From Luteimonas viscosa (GTDB taxonomy: Bacteria; Pseudomonadota; Gammaproteobacteria; Xanthomonadales; Xanthomonadaceae), in assembly GCF_008244685.1 (NCBI RefSeq), contig NZ_VTFT01000001.1:2273248-2337247 (forward strand): a stretch of DNA of 64,000 nucleotides. Direction: 5' to 3'. Numbering within the stretch: position 1 is the stretch's first letter; each line of letters begins with the position of its first letter. The translations under genes were made by a program, and so were the position numbers. The notes under the pieces were generated by a model. The model searched no databases, had not been told where the DNA came from, and saw nothing but the letters and a program-made list of their open reading frames with translations. Shown here piece after piece: positions 51,803-60,157 of this stretch.

Positions 51803-52888
51803 ATGCTGGCCCTGGACGTGATCGTGCGCGTGGCGGCGGCGACGCTGTGGTTGCTGTTGGCGGCGCGCCTGCTGCGCGCGGTGCCGCGCGAACGACTGGT
51901 GCGCTGGTTCGTGCCGCTGGCGCTGGCAATGGCGGGCTTCCTCGCGGGCAACACCCCGTTCGCGCAGGCGTCGTTGCCCGGTGTCGCCGGCGACGTGGCG
52001 GGCCTGTTGAGCGGCAGCGCGGCGGTGTTCCTGTGGTGGTACTGCCTGGCGCTGTTCGACGACGGCTTCCGCTTCGGCCCGCCGCAGGCGCTGGTGGCGC
52101 TGGCGTGGTGGCCGCTGATGCTGCTCGACCGCGGCTGGCTGGGCGACCGGTTCGCGGGGGTCGGCCTGTCGTGGGGGCTGGTCGCGCTGGGCCTGGGCAT
52201 GTGCGCGCACCTGGTGGCGCGGCTGCTGCGCGATCGCGAGGGCGACCTGGTCGAAGCGCGCCGCCGCGGGCGCCTGTGGGTGGTGGCCGCGCTGCTGGGA
52301 CTGCTGCTGACCGACCTGCTGGCCGACATCGCGCTGGGGTTCGAATGGAAGCCTGCGGGCTTCACGCTGGCGCAGAACCTGGCCCTGCTGGCGATCGGCT
52401 GGCATCTCGCCCGACGCTGGCTGCGCACCGACATCGCCGGACTGACGTATCGAGAGGCGGCGCCGCCGGCCGCGCCGCCGCTGCAGCACGCGACCGGGCC
52501 GGCGGCCGCGCCGGCGCCGGCCCCGCCCGCCGCCGACGCGGCGCTGCTGCAACGCCTGTGGCAGCTGATCGAGGTGGAGCGCATCCATCGCGATCCCGCG
52601 CTCACCGTCGCCGCCTTCGCCGCGCGCATGGGCGCGCCCGAACCGGAGGTGCGCCGGCTGGTGAACCGGCACCTGGGCTGGCGCCATTTCCGCAGCTTCC
52701 TCAACCACCACCGGCTGCAGGACGCCAAGGCCGCACTGGCCGACCCGGCGAGGGCGGACCGCAAGATCCTGGCGATCGCCTTCGATGCCGGCTTCGCCTC
52801 GCTGCCTTCGTTCAATCGCGCCTTCCGCGAGGCGGAGGGCATCGCGCCTGGCGAGTACCGCGCCCGCGTGCTGGCGTCGGCCGATTGA
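51803..52888 (+). CDS. AraC-type regulator with N-terminal membrane domain
   Basis: A 361-residue protein with about six membrane helices in the first ~215 residues, a Pro/Ala linker, and an AraC-like HTH at the C-terminus (LTVAAFAARMGAPEPEVRRLVNRHLGWRHFRSFLNHHRLQDAKAAL; ILAIAFDAGFASLPSFNRAFREAEGIAPGEYRA). Such proteins sense a signal at the membrane and bind DNA directly. The target may be the adjacent CPBP protease or the TonB-like gene. Confidence 0.9.
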   Translation: MLALDVIVRVAAATLWLLLAARLLRAVPRERLVRWFVPLALAMAGFLAGNTPFAQASLPGVAGDVAGLLSGSAAVFLWWYCLALFDDGFRFGPPQALVALAWWPLMLLDRGWLGDRFAGVGLSWGLVALGLGMCAHLVARLLRDREGDLVEARRRGRLWVVAALLGLLLTDLLADIALGFEWKPAGFTLAQNLALLAIGWHLARRWLRTDIAGLTYREAAPPAAPPLQHATGPAAAPAPAPPAADAALLQRLWQLIEVERIHRDPALTVAAFAARMGAPEPEVRRLVNRHLGWRHFRSFLNHHRLQDAKAALADPARADRKILAIAFDAGFASLPSFNRAFREAEGIAPGEYRARVLASAD

Positions 52889-52989
52889 AGTCGATTGCAT
52901 GCGTGAACGGGCACGCCGGATCGGGTTCTGAGCATCGATGACACGGGTTCTGAGCGGTCGCGCGCCGGGGCGGCCGCTATCGTGCCGGG

Positions 52990-53841
52990 ATGACGACCGA
53001 CGTTGCGACTTCACCCTCGACTTCAGCTTCCCCGTGCCCGGGCGGACCCGTGCACGCGATGCACGCCTGGATCGCGCTCCCCGTGATCGTGGTGTTCCTG
53101 TGGCTGGACCATTTCCACCTCGACCTGTTCCGCCAGGTCGCGGGCGGATGGACCGGCACCGGGCGCACCCTGGCGCTGGCGGCGCTGGGCTACCTGCCGC
53201 ACTGGCTGGTGGTGGTGGGCGTGGCGGCCCTGCTGGCCGGGCCGCGCCGGGCGGCGTGGGCCCTGGGACTGCACCGCCCGCCGGTGCGCGGGTTCGTGCT
53301 GGCGCTGGTGCTGACCCTGCCGATGCTGGCCGCCCTGGCCTGGCACGCGCCGCTCACGATCACGGTGGACACGCCGCACGCGCTGCTGCGCCAGGCCGTG
53401 TTGCCGGGGTTCGGCGAGGAACTGCTGTATCGCGGCTTCCTGTTCGGCCTGCTGTTCCGTTTCGCCGGCTGGGGCTTCCTGCCCGCGGCCCTTGGCGCGG
53501 CGCTGCTGTTCGGCGGCGCCCATCTCTACCAGGGCGGCGATGCGGCCGAGGCGGCGGGCATCTTTGCGCTCACCGCGCTGGGCTCGTTGTGGTTCGCGTG
53601 GCTCTACGTGGAGTGGGAGAACGACCTGTGGGTACCGGTCGCGTTCCACGTGCTGATGAACGCGTGGTGGCTGCTGTTCCCGGCGGCCGACAATGCGCTC
53701 GGCCCGGGCTGGTTCGTCGCGATCCGGTTGCTGGTGCTGGCGCTGTCGATCGGGGTGACGGTGATCATGGCGCGCCGTCGTGGTGGATTGCGCATTCGGG
53801 GCCGCGACTGGCTGTGGGGCGGCGAACGCCTGCGCGCGTGA
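52990..53841 (+). CDS. CPBP family intramembrane metalloprotease
   Basis: A 283-residue protein with about seven membrane helices and the Abi/CPBP motifs: GEELLYRGFL (EExxxR), FGGAHLYQG (FxxxH) and FHVLMNAWW (HxxxN). The family includes Rce1-like proteases and bacteriocin self-immunity proteins. The ATG at 52990 is preceded by GGG. It is 101 bases after the AraC gene on the same strand. A 28-residue membrane peptide gene follows on the other strand. Confidence 0.9.
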   Translation: MTTDVATSPSTSASPCPGGPVHAMHAWIALPVIVVFLWLDHFHLDLFRQVAGGWTGTGRTLALAALGYLPHWLVVVGVAALLAGPRRAAWALGLHRPPVRGFVLALVLTLPMLAALAWHAPLTITVDTPHALLRQAVLPGFGEELLYRGFLFGLLFRFAGWGFLPAALGAALLFGGAHLYQGGDAAEAAGIFALTALGSLWFAWLYVEWENDLWVPVAFHVLMNAWWLLFPAADNALGPGWFVAIRLLVLALSIGVTVIMARRRGGLRIRGRDWLWGGERLRA

Positions 53842-53847
53842 GCGCGA

Positions 53848-53934
53848 TCAGAAGATCAGCATCAACAGGCCGATCACGACCAGCAGGCCGATCAGGAAGA
53901 TGACGAACATGGTCTTGCCTACGAACTTGATCAT
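53848..53934 (-). CDS. 28-residue single-helix membrane protein
   Basis: The frame starts ATG ATC AAG TTC GTA GGC AAG and encodes MIKFVGKTMF followed by an uninterrupted hydrophobic helix (VIFLIGLLVVIGLLMLIF), 28 residues in all. GAGGAG lies 7 bases before the ATG, the best SD in this region. Two Lys at the N-terminus would set the orientation by the positive-inside rule. It overlaps nothing and is convergent with the CPBP protease. Function unknown; small helices of this kind often regulate membrane enzymes. Confidence 0.65.
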   Translation of the reverse strand: MIKFVGKTMFVIFLIGLLVVIGLLMLIF

Positions 53935-54222
53935 TGCGGACTCCTCGTCGTTGTCGACTCTGGAGTTACGACTCTAGTCGGTGCAGTGGCTATAACCCGT
54001 GAAATAGTGTGGTTTTCGCCTCACTCCTTCATCATCCACCACCGCACTGCCCGCGAGATTGCGTAGAAGGTCGCGCGCCGTCGGGCCGACAGGAAAGTGA
54101 TTCTTCGTGCGCGCGACGGACGTCAGGCGGGATTGGCGGCGCGCGATCCGTGCCTGCGGGCAACGATCGCCTGTTCCTGATCGAGGACAACTCGAAGCCT
54201 CGCACCGGGATCGGCGATGAGT

Positions 54223-54330
54223 CGCGTCCTGGCAAGCGGGATCGCGACAAGCAAGACATGGATGTCTTGCGTGCGAGTCAGGGCACGATGCCCTGACCGA
54301 GCGGAAAGCGATCCCGCCCCCCAGGACGCG
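54223..54330. repeat. 108-bp composite palindrome (three-way-junction shape)
   Basis: Outer arms CGCGTCCTGG-caa-GCGGGATCGC (54223-54245) pair with GCGATCCCGC-ccc-CCAGGACGCG (54308-54330): 20 bp broken only by a 3x3 internal loop. Inside are two perfect hairpins, GCAAGACAT/ATGTCTTGC (54251-54270) and TCAGGGCA/TGCCCTGA (54278-54296). It lies in a ~500-base gap (53935-54431) with no other recognisable gene. It may be a structured RNA or a miniature mobile repeat. Confidence 0.75.
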
Positions 54331-54431
54331 GCGTCGATCCGAAGCCCGCGGGTGTCCCTACCCTTATCCGATCCCTTCTCGTCGATCGGCGAAGCACCGG
54401 AAAACGGCTTGATGGCGAAGCCAACCGCAGA

Positions 54432-55340
54432 TCAGGAGGCGGCCACTTGCGCCCGCACGTACGCGCCAGGCGCCAGCCCCACGTGCCGCCGGAACGCCAC
54501 GCTGAATGCGCTGGCCGAGGCGTAGCCCACGCGTTCGGCGATCTGCGCCGCGCGCGACCCGCCCTGCCGCAACAGTTGCCGGGCGACCTGCATGCGCCAG
54601 GCCAGCAGGTACTCCATCGGCGCGATCCCGACGGTGCGGGTGAAGCGCTCGTAGAAGCTCGAACGCGACAGCGCCGCCGCCCTCGCCAGCTGCGCGACCG
54701 TCCATGGCCGTTCGATGTGCGCGTGCATCAGCGACAGCGCGATGGCGAGACGCTCGTCGCCCAGGCCCCGGAGCAGCCCGGGCGGTGCGTCGCCGGCGGT
54801 GGTCGCGCGCATCGCCTCGATCAGCAGCAGTTCGGCCAGGCGCGACAATGCGGCCTCGCTGCCGGGCCGCGGCTGCGTGGTTTCCCCGGCCACCATCGCC
54901 ACCAGCTGCGACGGCCGCGTGGCGTCGCGCACGTGCACCACGCCGGGCAACAGCGAGACCAGCAGCGCGGGATCGGCGCGGTCGAACACGAAGGCGCCGC
55001 CGAGCGAGCGCATGTCGGGCGTGCCGCCGGCTTCGCCGTAGCGCACTTCGCTGCCGTCGCTGGGCAGCGCATGCGGATCGCGCGACACCGGCGCGGGCGG
55101 GTCGTCGCTGGACAGGGTGAATGCCGGCGTGGCGGGCAGGAGGATGAAATCGCCGGCTTCGATGGCCAATGGCGGGTGGCCGTCGACGGCCAGGCGGCAG
55201 CGACCGCCGAGCATGATGCAGAAGCTGGGCCTGCCGTACTCGGCGTAGCGCACCGCCCAGCGGCCACGGCCGCTGACGACATTGGCGAACACCGCCCGCG
55301 GGCGCAGCAGGGCGACGACCTGGGACAGCGGATCGCTCAT
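54432..55340 (-). CDS. AraC family regulator with cupin N-terminus
   Basis: A 302-residue regulator: AraC_binding_6/cupin-like sensor (CIMLGGRCRLAVDGHPPLAIEAGDFILLPATPAF) and a C-terminal double HTH (WTVAQLARAAALSRSSFYERFTRTVGIAPMEYLLAWRMQVARQLL; AERVGYASASAFSVAFRRHVGLAPGAY). It is divergent from an SDR gene 104 bases away, which it probably controls. Confidence 0.93.
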   Translation of the reverse strand: MSDPLSQVVALLRPRAVFANVVSGRGRWAVRYAEYGRPSFCIMLGGRCRLAVDGHPPLAIEAGDFILLPATPAFTLSSDDPPAPVSRDPHALPSDGSEVRYGEAGGTPDMRSLGGAFVFDRADPALLVSLLPGVVHVRDATRPSQLVAMVAGETTQPRPGSEAALSRLAELLLIEAMRATTAGDAPPGLLRGLGDERLAIALSLMHAHIERPWTVAQLARAAALSRSSFYERFTRTVGIAPMEYLLAWRMQVARQLLRQGGSRAAQIAERVGYASASAFSVAFRRHVGLAPGAYVRAQVAAS

Positions 55341-55444
55341 TCCCGGACGTTCACTAAACAAATGCGGATGTTCGAATATCGATCATCCGGAGATCCTGTT
55401 CCAAGCTGGCCTCCCGGTCAAACCCGCCCCAGGAGTCCCGCACC

Positions 55445-56188
55445 ATGAACACCGTACTGATCACCGGCTGCTCGTCCGGCTACGGCCTCGCCACCGCTCG
55501 CCATTTCCACGCGCAGGGCTGGCGGGTGATCGCCACCATGCGCCGCCCCCGCGCCGACCTGTTCGTGGACTCGCCCGGGATCCGTGTGCTGGCGCTGGAC
55601 GTGACCGATGCCGGCAGCATCGCCGCTGCGATGGACGCCGCCGGCCCGATCGACGTGCTGGTCAACAACGCCGGGCTCGGCCTGTTCGGCGCGTTCGAGG
55701 CCACGCCGATGGCCACCGTGCGCGAGATCTTCGAGGCCAACACCTTCGGCACGATGGCGATGTGCCAGGCGGCGATCCCGCGCATGCGCGAGCGCGGCGC
55801 CGGGACGATCGTCAACGTGACCTCCAGCGCCACGCTCGCGCCGTTCCCGCTGGTCGCGGCCTACACCGCCAGCAAGACCGCGATCGAAGGGTTCACCGGA
55901 TCGCTGGCGCTGGAGCTGACCGGGTTCGGCGTGCGTGCGAAACTGGTCGAACCGGGCTACTGCCCCGACACCCGCTTCGCAGAGAACGGCGCGGACCGCA
56001 TGCACGGCCTGGTGACCGAGCCGTATGCGCCGTTCGCGGGCAAGGTGTTCGAGGGCTTCGCGCAGCTCACCGCCGTCACCCAACCCCACGACGTGGCGCA
56101 AGCCGTATGGCAGGCGGCGAACGATGCTTCGACGCGATTGCGCTACGCGGCGGGCGCGGACGCACTGGCGCTGGCGCGCGCTGCCTGA
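55445..56188 (+). CDS. SDR family oxidoreductase
   Basis: A 247-residue classical SDR: TGCSSGYGLATA (TGxxxGxG), NNAGLGLFG, catalytic VNVTSSATLAP and YTASKTAIEGF. The TGCSSGYG start is typical of the 17-beta-HSD-like group often paired with AraC regulators. It is divergent from the AraC gene at 55340. SD AGGAGT. Confidence 0.94.
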   Translation: MNTVLITGCSSGYGLATARHFHAQGWRVIATMRRPRADLFVDSPGIRVLALDVTDAGSIAAAMDAAGPIDVLVNNAGLGLFGAFEATPMATVREIFEANTFGTMAMCQAAIPRMRERGAGTIVNVTSSATLAPFPLVAAYTASKTAIEGFTGSLALELTGFGVRAKLVEPGYCPDTRFAENGADRMHGLVTEPYAPFAGKVFEGFAQLTAVTQPHDVAQAVWQAANDASTRLRYAAGADALALARAA

Positions 56189-56267
56189 CGAACCGTGGCA
56201 GGGTCGAACGGCATCGCGTTTCGCCGGAAACGGCACAAGCGCCTGCGGCGGCAACGGGTCGCGGCGT

Positions 56268-56756
56268 CTAGCGGCCAAGCCACCACGCAGCGGCCGCGAG
56301 CACGATCAGCCCCAGTCCGGCCCACACGATCCAGCGGCCGCCCGAGTCGCGCTGTACCGTGGCCCCGGCGCGGGGATCCCCGGCCACCGGCATGGCCGGC
56401 GTCGCCTGCGGCTCGGGATCCACGCCGGCACGGCGCGCCTCGACCCAGTCGCGCGCGTCCTTCAGGTTCATGCCGGTGGCCGCGCGCACCTGTCTGACCG
56501 CCTCGATGACCTGGCCTTCCCGCAGCAGTCCGTCGACGCTGGTCCCGAGGTCGTGGTGGTCGCCGGCCGCGGACGGGCCGTGCGGCGCATCGGCCGTGAA
56601 GTCGCGGCGACCCGCGGCGTAGGCGTCCACGGCGGCCTTGGCCTCGCGCAGGCCCAGCGCGTTGTCCTCGCGCAGCAGGCGGATCGCCTCTATCGTCCGT
56701 CCTCGGGCGATGGCCTCGACGGTCTGTGGCGAGAAGTACGGCGGACGCGACGACAT
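56268..56756 (-). CDS. L7/L12 C-terminal-like repeat protein with tail anchor
   Basis: A 162-residue protein with two copies of a helix-turn-helix motif like the C-terminal domain of ribosomal protein L7/L12: TIEAIRLLREDNALGLREAKAAVDAY and QVIEAVRQVRAATGMNLKDARDWVEA. A C-terminal membrane helix (WIVWAGLGLIVLAAAAWWLG) suggests tail anchoring with the repeats in the cytoplasm. Function unknown. Confidence 0.78.
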   Translation of the reverse strand: MSSRPPYFSPQTVEAIARGRTIEAIRLLREDNALGLREAKAAVDAYAAGRRDFTADAPHGPSAAGDHHDLGTSVDGLLREGQVIEAVRQVRAATGMNLKDARDWVEARRAGVDPEPQATPAMPVAGDPRAGATVQRDSGGRWIVWAGLGLIVLAAAAWWLGR

Positions 56757-56872
56757 CGATCCCGGGCTCCGCGGAAGGCAGGCCAGCATAAGCCGGCCGC
56801 GCCGATCGCGGCAGGCGGGCGAATGCCGGGACGCGGATGCGCAGGTGCGAGCGACCGGCGAACCTGCCTTGC

Positions 56873-56940
56873 GACGCCCGACGCCCGACGCCCGGTTCCA
56901 CGACAGGCGCCCGGTTCCACAACAGGCGGTTCCACAACAA
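56873..56940. repeat. Short tandem repeats downstream of fasciclin gene
   Basis: GACGCCC is repeated three times from 56873, followed by three imperfect copies of a 15-base unit CGGTTCCACAACAGG (the first copy carries an insert). They lie between the L7/L12-like gene and the terminator hairpin at 56944. Confidence 0.65.
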
Positions 56941-56943
56941 GAA

Positions 56944-56965
56944 GGAGGCGGCCATGGCCGCCTCC
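56944..56965 (-). terminator. Rho-independent terminator for the fasciclin gene
   Basis: A perfect 22-bp palindrome, arms GGAGGCGGCCA/TGGCCGCCTCC, followed on the minus strand by TTCTTGTTG. It lies about 95 bases beyond the stop of the minus-strand fasciclin gene at 57059. Confidence 0.65.
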
Positions 56966-57058
56966 CCGGGGACACGCGGACCAGACGAGGAGTCCACGTG
57001 GTGCCGCCTGATCGGCGCCTCGACAGGCGATGGCGCCGTTGGTGTCGCGAACGGCGTC

Positions 57059-57703
57059 TTACGGCATCAGCACCGTGTCGATCACGTGGATCACGCCGTT
57101 GCTGCCGCGCACGTCGGCGGCGGTGACGGTGGAGACGCCGCCCTTGGCATCGGTCAGCGTGACCGTGCCGCCGTCGGCGCGTGCGGTCAACGTGCCGCCC
57201 TGCACCGTGGTCAGCGTGGCGCTGCCGCCGCCGGCTTCGATCTGCTGCGTCAGCGTGGCCGCGTCGACGTTGCCCGAGACCACGTGGTAGGTCAGCAGGC
57301 CGGACAGGTCGTCCTTCGCCGACGGCTCGAGCAGGCCTTCGACGGTACCAGCCGGCAGCTTCTCGAATGCGGCGTTGGTGGGCGCGAACACGGTGAACGG
57401 GCCGTCGCCCTTCAGCGTGTCGACCAGGCCGGCGGCCTGCACGGCCGCGACCAGGGTGGTGTGGTCGGGCGAGGCGATGGCGGCATCGACGACGTCGCCG
57501 GAAGCAGGCGCACCGGCCGTGGCGTCCATCGCGGCGGTGGCATCGGCCGAGGTCGTCGCCTCGTCCGCTGCCGGCGCGCTGTCGGCCATGGCGGCCGCGT
57601 CGGCGTCGGCGTCGGTCGCCATCGCCGTGTCGGCGGCGTCGTTCTGGCAGGCCGTGAGGGCGAGTGCGCCCAGCAGGGCGGGGGTGAGTACATGGAGTTT
57701 CAT
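57059..57703 (-). CDS. Fasciclin-domain lipoprotein
   Basis: A 214-residue protein: lipoprotein signal (LGALALTACQ), an Ala/Asp-rich low-complexity linker (~20-70), and one FAS1 domain with H1 [25 protein letters not shown], the YH motif LLTYHVV and H2 [17 protein letters not shown]1 domains mediate adhesion or bind small ligands at the cell surface. It shares the FAS1 pattern with the protein at 58241 and is separated from it by a DUF378 gene. Confidence 0.93.
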   Translation of the reverse strand: MKLHVLTPALLGALALTACQNDAADTAMATDADADAAAMADSAPAADEATTSADATAAMDATAGAPASGDVVDAAIASPDHTTLVAAVQAAGLVDTLKGDGPFTVFAPTNAAFEKLPAGTVEGLLEPSAKDDLSGLLTYHVVSGNVDAATLTQQIEAGGGSATLTTVQGGTLTARADGGTVTLTDAKGGVSTVTAADVRGSNGVIHVIDTVLMP

Positions 57704-57950
57704 GGTGGTGTTCCTTAAGGTCTTGTGGAGGGTCGGCTGGCCGCGGCCGGCATGCGGGTCGCGCTGCCTCGCGCCAGAGATTCATCGGTGGAAAAACAGC
57801 GGGAAAAAAACCGGGGTCGAAGCGCCTTGTGCCCGAAGGCACCGGGCCACGACGACCCCGGTGCACCAACTGCGTGCGAATGTCCGGGCCGGGGAGGGGG
57901 CCGCGCGTGGCGGGCCGGGCCGGGACGGCAGGCGGTGACGGCGTGGTGGA

Positions 57951-58178
57951 TCAGCGGTGCGCTTCGGCGCGCACTTCGCCGACGTTGCCGGCGCGCATCA
58001 GCGGCACGATCTGCCACAGCGCGGACAGGCCGACCAGCACGTAGACCAGGCGGGCGAGCAGGGCGTCCTGGCCGCCGAAGATCGTGGCGACCAGATCGAA
58101 CTGGGCGGCGCCGACCAGGCCCCAGTTGATGCCGCCGACGATGACCAGCGCGAGGGTGACGAGGTTGAGTGCTTTCAT
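57951..58178 (-). CDS. DUF378 family membrane protein
   Basis: A 75-residue protein with two membrane helices and the DUF378 hallmark NLVTLALVIVGGINWGLVGA, then DLVATIFG and a second helix (LVYVLVGLSALWQIVPL). Role unknown. It lies between two fasciclin genes on the same strand, 62 bases after the first, and may be co-transcribed with it. Confidence 0.93.
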   Translation of the reverse strand: MKALNLVTLALVIVGGINWGLVGAAQFDLVATIFGGQDALLARLVYVLVGLSALWQIVPLMRAGNVGEVRAEAHR

Positions 58179-58240
58179 GGGTGTGTCTCCTTGGGTGCGT
58201 GGGGAGTGCGCGTGGGGGTGCTTGCGGGGATGGGCAGCGA

Positions 58241-58789
58241 TCAGCTGCCCGGGATCAGGACCTTGTCGATCACGTGGATCACGCCGTTGCTCGCCTGGAC
58301 GTCGGCGCTGACGACGTTCGCCCCGCCGACCGTCACGGCGCCGCCGGTGGCGGCGATGTCGACCGCGTCGCCCTGGACCGTGGTGGCTTCGTCGAGCGTC
58401 ACCACGCGGGCGGCCGGGTAGCGTCCCGGCACGACGTGGTAGGTGAGGATCGCGACCAGCTGGTCCTTGTTCTCGGGCTTGAGCAGGTCCTCGACCGTGC
58501 CTGCCGGGAGCGCGGCGAAGGCCGCGTCGGTGGGCGCGAACACCGTGAAGGGGCCTGCGCCCTTGAGCGTGTCGACCAGTCCGGCCGCGGTGAGGGCGGC
58601 GGCGAGGGTCTTGAACTGGCCGGCCGCGACGGCGGTGTCGACGATGTCGGCCTGCGCCTGTGCCTGCGGGGCGGCGGCGGCCGGGGCCGGCTGTGCGGCG
58701 AAGGCCAGCGGGGCGGCCAGCCCGAGCGCGAGCGCGGCGACCAGGGTGCGGACGGAGGAGGCGGGGCGGAGCGTGGCTGAACGGGTCAT
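58241..58789 (-). CDS. Secreted fasciclin-domain protein
   Basis: A 182-residue protein with a Sec signal peptide (ending PLAFAAQP) and one FAS1 domain: [46 protein letters not shown] and [15 protein letters not shown]. It is probably a periplasmic or extracellular protein. It starts 99 bases from the divergent MerR/cobalamin regulator, whose operator lies between them. Confidence 0.94.
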   Translation of the reverse strand: MTRSATLRPASSVRTLVAALALGLAAPLAFAAQPAPAAAAPQAQAQADIVDTAVAAGQFKTLAAALTAAGLVDTLKGAGPFTVFAPTDAAFAALPAGTVEDLLKPENKDQLVAILTYHVVPGRYPAARVVTLDEATTVQGDAVDIAATGGAVTVGGANVVSADVQASNGVIHVIDKVLIPGS

Positions 58790-58845
58790 CGGGGTGCTTC
58801 CGGATCGGGACAGGTGGGCAGTCTCCGGGGTACGGCGTTAGTCCG

Positions 58846-58880
58846 TTGTCCAATTTGTACTTGTACGTATGTTGTACAAT
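58846..58880. promoter_or_regulatory. TTGTAC repeat operator
   Basis: TTGTCC at 58846 and TTGTAC at 58855, 58861 and 58872 form a run of same-oriented repeats, the last extending to TTGTACAA. A -10-like TACAAT (58875-58880) puts the transcription start within a few bases of the ATG at 58889. The repeats are probably bound by the adjacent MerR-type regulator and cover both divergent promoters. Confidence 0.6.
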
Positions 58881-58888
58881 CATGGGCC

Positions 58889-59806
58889 ATGTTCCCCGTC
58901 AAGGCCGCCGCCGAACTCAGCGGGCTCAGCCCCGAGACCCTGCGCGCCTGGGAACGCCGGCACGCGGCCGTGGTGCCGCTTCGCGACGACAAGGGGCGGC
59001 GCCTGTACGACGCGGCCATGGTCGAACGGCTCACCCGCCTGCACCGGTTGACCGACCGCGGCCACCCGATCCGCGACCTCGCCGGCCTGGAAGACGCCGC
59101 GCTCGACCAGTTGCTGGAGGAAAGCCGCCATGCCGGCTACGGCGGCGTCGAGACCCTGCCGGAACGGATGCTCGATGCGATCGCCGACTACCGGGTGGAC
59201 GTGTTCGACCGCGACCTGTCGGTGGCGATCGCGACCCTGCCGATGTCGGTGCTGGTCTCGCGCGTGGTCATGCCGCTGCTGCGCGAGGTCGGCGTGCGCT
59301 GGGCGGACGGGCGGCTCGCGATCGCGCAGGAGCGCCTGGTCAGCAGCCTGTTGCGTGCGCGCTTCCTGTCGGTGCTCAACCAGCATCCGCGCGAGCAGCG
59401 CCCGCGGCTCCTGTTCGCCACCCTGCCCGGCGAGCCGCATGAACTGGGCCTGCTCGGCGCCGCGCTGTACGCCCACGACGCCGGCGCGCCGGTGCTGTAC
59501 CTCGGGACCGAGCTGCCCGCGCTCGAACTCGCGCGCGTGGCCGAACGCCTGCAGGTGATGGCGGTGGCGCTCAGTTCGGTCGATCCGGGACAGGCGCCGG
59601 CCGCGCTGGCGGAACTGCGGGTGCTCGACGAGGCGCTGGCGCCCGGCGTGCCGGTGTGGCTCGGCGGTGCCAACGCACGTTACCTGGCCGAGGCGCTGGC
59701 GCTCGAGCGCGTGCAGGCGCTGACCGATCCCGCGGCACTGTCGCGGCTGATCCGGCGCGAGGCGACCTCGCCTCGCGGCCGGCGTGCGGCGAGGCAGGCG
59801 GCCTGA
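58889..59806 (+). CDS. MerR family regulator with cobalamin-binding domain
   Basis: A 305-residue protein: MerR HTH (VKAAAELSGLSPETLRAWERRHAAVVPLRDDKGRRLYD), a four-helix segment (~95-165), and a B12-binding Rossmann domain with the cobalt-ligand motif in PGEPHELGLL. This is the CarH/LitR layout, in which adenosylcobalamin makes the repressor light-sensitive. The CarH W-x9-EH motif is W-x9-ER here (WADGRLAIAQER), so the His that follows Glu is missing. It is divergent from the fasciclin gene at 58789. Confidence 0.9.
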   Translation: MFPVKAAAELSGLSPETLRAWERRHAAVVPLRDDKGRRLYDAAMVERLTRLHRLTDRGHPIRDLAGLEDAALDQLLEESRHAGYGGVETLPERMLDAIADYRVDVFDRDLSVAIATLPMSVLVSRVVMPLLREVGVRWADGRLAIAQERLVSSLLRARFLSVLNQHPREQRPRLLFATLPGEPHELGLLGAALYAHDAGAPVLYLGTELPALELARVAERLQVMAVALSSVDPGQAPAALAELRVLDEALAPGVPVWLGGANARYLAEALALERVQALTDPAALSRLIRREATSPRGRRAARQAA

Positions 59807-60100
59807 CGCGCCTGGCGGCGTCGCCGATGACGGCATCGGCGTCCCGCTCGCGCTTGCCGCGATCCCCGCGCCCCAGCACGCGGCTCATCGATGCTCCGGC
59901 CGCAATGGCCCGGTGGCCAGCTTCTTCGAAGCCACGCCAATGATGCACCGATGGGCGTTCCGGGCCGGGTGTTGCGGGAAGCAGCGCATGGCTGACCGAG
60001 CCGAGTAGCAATGCCCGCCCCCGGAACGACCCGGGCCGCAAGCCCGGGTCCAACCCCCCGAAAACCTGGCCAACGCCCTCACCTTGGAGAAGATCCACGA

Positions 60101-60129
60101 AAAAGCCCCGGCAGGTGCCGGGGCTTCTT
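60101..60129 (-). terminator. Rho-independent terminator
   Basis: Arms AAGCCCCGGCA and TGCCGGGGCTT (11 bp, two-base loop) are followed on the minus strand by TTTTTCG. It lies 28 bases beyond the stop of the minus-strand gene at 60158. The rest of the gap from 59807 holds nothing recognisable. Confidence 0.85.
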
Positions 60130-60157
60130 GTCTGTCATGCGGTGCGCAGGGCGCAAC

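Noticed and set aside
54150..54220. Short frame beginning LFLIEDN that resembles a response-regulator start
   Set aside because: Similarity is limited to seven residues and the frame runs straight into the composite palindrome; no further receiver motif.
56873..56940. Possible CRISPR-like array
   Set aside because: Repeats are only 7 and 15 bases with no unique spacers; simple tandem repeats. No cas genes or CRISPR array seen anywhere in the window.
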